From: Emticicia agri
GTDB lineage: Bacteria; Bacteroidota; Bacteroidia; Cytophagales; Spirosomataceae
NCBI RefSeq assembly: GCF_004168285.1
Contig: NZ_SEWF01000005.1
Location: 179,809-243,808, forward strand
Direction of reading: 5' to 3'
DNA length: 64,000 nt
Under the pieces are notes generated by a model. It saw only the letters and a list, made by a program, of their open reading frames with translations, did no database searches and was not told the DNA's origin. Position numbers and translations under genes: made by a program. Every line of letters starts with the position of its first letter. Position 1 is the first letter of the stretch. Positions 63,169 through 64,000 of this stretch are shown here, in pieces.

Positions 63169-64000
63169 TGACAGTTACGATTTATTTAGTAACTTAAAAT
63201 TAAAGATTAAATCAAATGACAACACAGGCAAAAATCATCAAGAACAAGTTAGGAGTATTAGAACTTGCCAATGTTTTAGGCAATGTCTCAAAGGCTTGCA
63301 AGGTAATGGGTTATAGTCGAGATAGTTTCTATCGCTTCAAGGAACTCTATGAACAAGGTGGTGAATTAGCACTTCAAGAAATTAGTCGCAGAAAACCCAT
63401 AGAGAAAAATCGGGTAGATACGTTAGTAGAAGAAGCCGTTGTCAAGATGGCATTGGACTTACCAGCTTATGGACAGCTAAGAGTATCAAATGAGCTAAAG
63501 AAACAAGGTATAGTTGTCTCTCCTGGTGGAGTACGTTCAATCTGGTTAAGACATGATTTAGCTACCTTTAAGAAACGTTTAAAAGCATTGGAAGCGAAGG
63601 TTAATCAGGAAGGAATTATCCTTACAGATGAGCAAATAACAGCCTTAGAAAGAGCCAAAGCTGAGAAACAGGCTCATGGAGAAATAGAGACACATCATCC
63701 GGGTTATTTAGGAGCACAGGATACGTATTACGTAGGTAATATTAAGGGAGTAGGCCATATTTATCAACAGACTTTTATAGATACTTATTCAAAGGTAGCT
63801 TTTGTTAAACTCTATGACCGGAAAATCGCTTTAGTAGCCGCTGATATGCTCAATGATAAGGTTATTCCTTTTCATGAGCAAAATCAGATTCGTCTACTAA
63901 GAGTTTTAACTGATAGGGGTACAGAATATTGTGGTAATAGGGAGCAACACGAATATCAATTATATTTGGCTATAGAAGATATTGACCATACTAAAACTAA
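63169..64000 (+). mobile_element. IS481-family insertion sequence, right part outside the window
   Basis: Left end somewhere between 63147 and 63215, perhaps near TGACAGTTACG (63169-63179); the right end and target duplication are not visible. GATTTAATC (63160-63168) and GATTAAATC (63205-63213) form an inverted repeat just before the transposase start. It sits directly behind the PAPS-reductase-like gene, so it may have split a longer defence operon. Confidence 0.7.
63216..64000 (+). CDS. IS481-family transposase, C-terminus outside the window
   Basis: About 261 residues from ATG 63216, open to the window edge. An N-terminal helix-turn-helix (VSKACKVMGYSRDSFYRFKELYEQGG) is followed by a second one (YGQLRVSNELKKQGIVVSPGGVRSIW). 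The RNase H-like catalytic core starts at the first aspartate in AQDTYYVGNIKG, and the second D is in VLTDRGTEYCG; the last acidic residue lies beyond the window. This is the D-D-35-E plan of IS481 elements. The frame is intact as far as can be seen, so the element may be active. Confidence 0.93.
   Translation, partial: MTTQAKIIKNKLGVLELANVLGNVSKACKVMGYSRDSFYRFKELYEQGGELALQEISRRKPIEKNRVDTLVEEAVVKMALDLPAYGQLRVSNELKKQGIVVSPGGVRSIWLRHDLATFKKRLKALEAKVNQEGIILTDEQITALERAKAEKQAHGEIETHHPGYLGAQDTYYVGNIKGVGHIYQQTFIDTYSKVAFVKLYDRKIALVAADMLNDKVIPFHEQNQIRLLRVLTDRGTEYCGNREQHEYQLYLAIEDIDHTKT

Overview
The window looks like a chromosome segment of a Bacteroidota bacterium, most likely Cytophagales. The support is: promoters of the Bacteroidota type (TTTG, about 19-20 bases, TAnnTTTG) in front of the SRP RNA, rpsT and the Asn tRNA; A-rich leaders in place of Shine-Dalgarno sites; a type IX secretion C-terminal domain; many lipoboxes and FG-GAP/VCBS, PKD and DUF4834 proteins. 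The genus is an inference only.

Layout. 1-33 kb is mostly housekeeping and envelope genes in short units: a cut-off fructose-6-phosphate aldolase gene, the SRP RNA gene, a secreted S74-chaperone protein pair, a large ASPIC/UnbV lipoprotein, kdsB, a LysM/RlpA-like protein, rpsT, radC, an ABC-F ATPase, a small regulator operon (18.1-19.6 kb) with its own palindromic operators, an NRAMP-like transporter, gcvP, two Tat-type sugar isomerase-like proteins, an HDAC-like deacetylase and DoxX proteins. A 167-bp concentric palindrome (33,097-33,263) looks like a small non-autonomous element.

33.3-57.4 kb holds a complete nitrate assimilation locus. A minus-strand run codes for an outer-membrane porin, a NarK transporter, a nitrate reductase fused to its own NAD(P)H reductase, a PQQ-type/PKD lipoprotein, and a rubredoxin fused to a degenerate siroheme-reductase fold. 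A siroheme methyltransferase (cobA) lies next to them, then a NarX/NarL-like two-component pair on the plus strand, and nirBD at 54.5-57.4 kb. Palindromes of the form (A/T)TAAGTA-N4-TACTTAT stand upstream of the porin, the sensor kinase and nirB, so one regulator probably controls all three units. The porin leader also contains two tandem hairpins with the same six-base loop and an unannotated 35-codon reading frame. An ECF sigma factor operon with a T9SS cargo protein is set between the two-component pair and nirBD.

57.5-64 kb is accessory DNA. It starts at a tRNA-Asn gene followed by short direct repeats, and carries three tightly overlapping, A/T-rich genes: a DUF4007 protein, a 1074-residue BrxC-like P-loop ATPase, and a DndC/PAPS-reductase-like enzyme with three cysteine clusters. 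This looks like a DNA-modification or anti-phage operon. An IS481-family insertion sequence begins within 70 bases of its third gene and runs out of the window, so the rest of the system, if any, is not visible.
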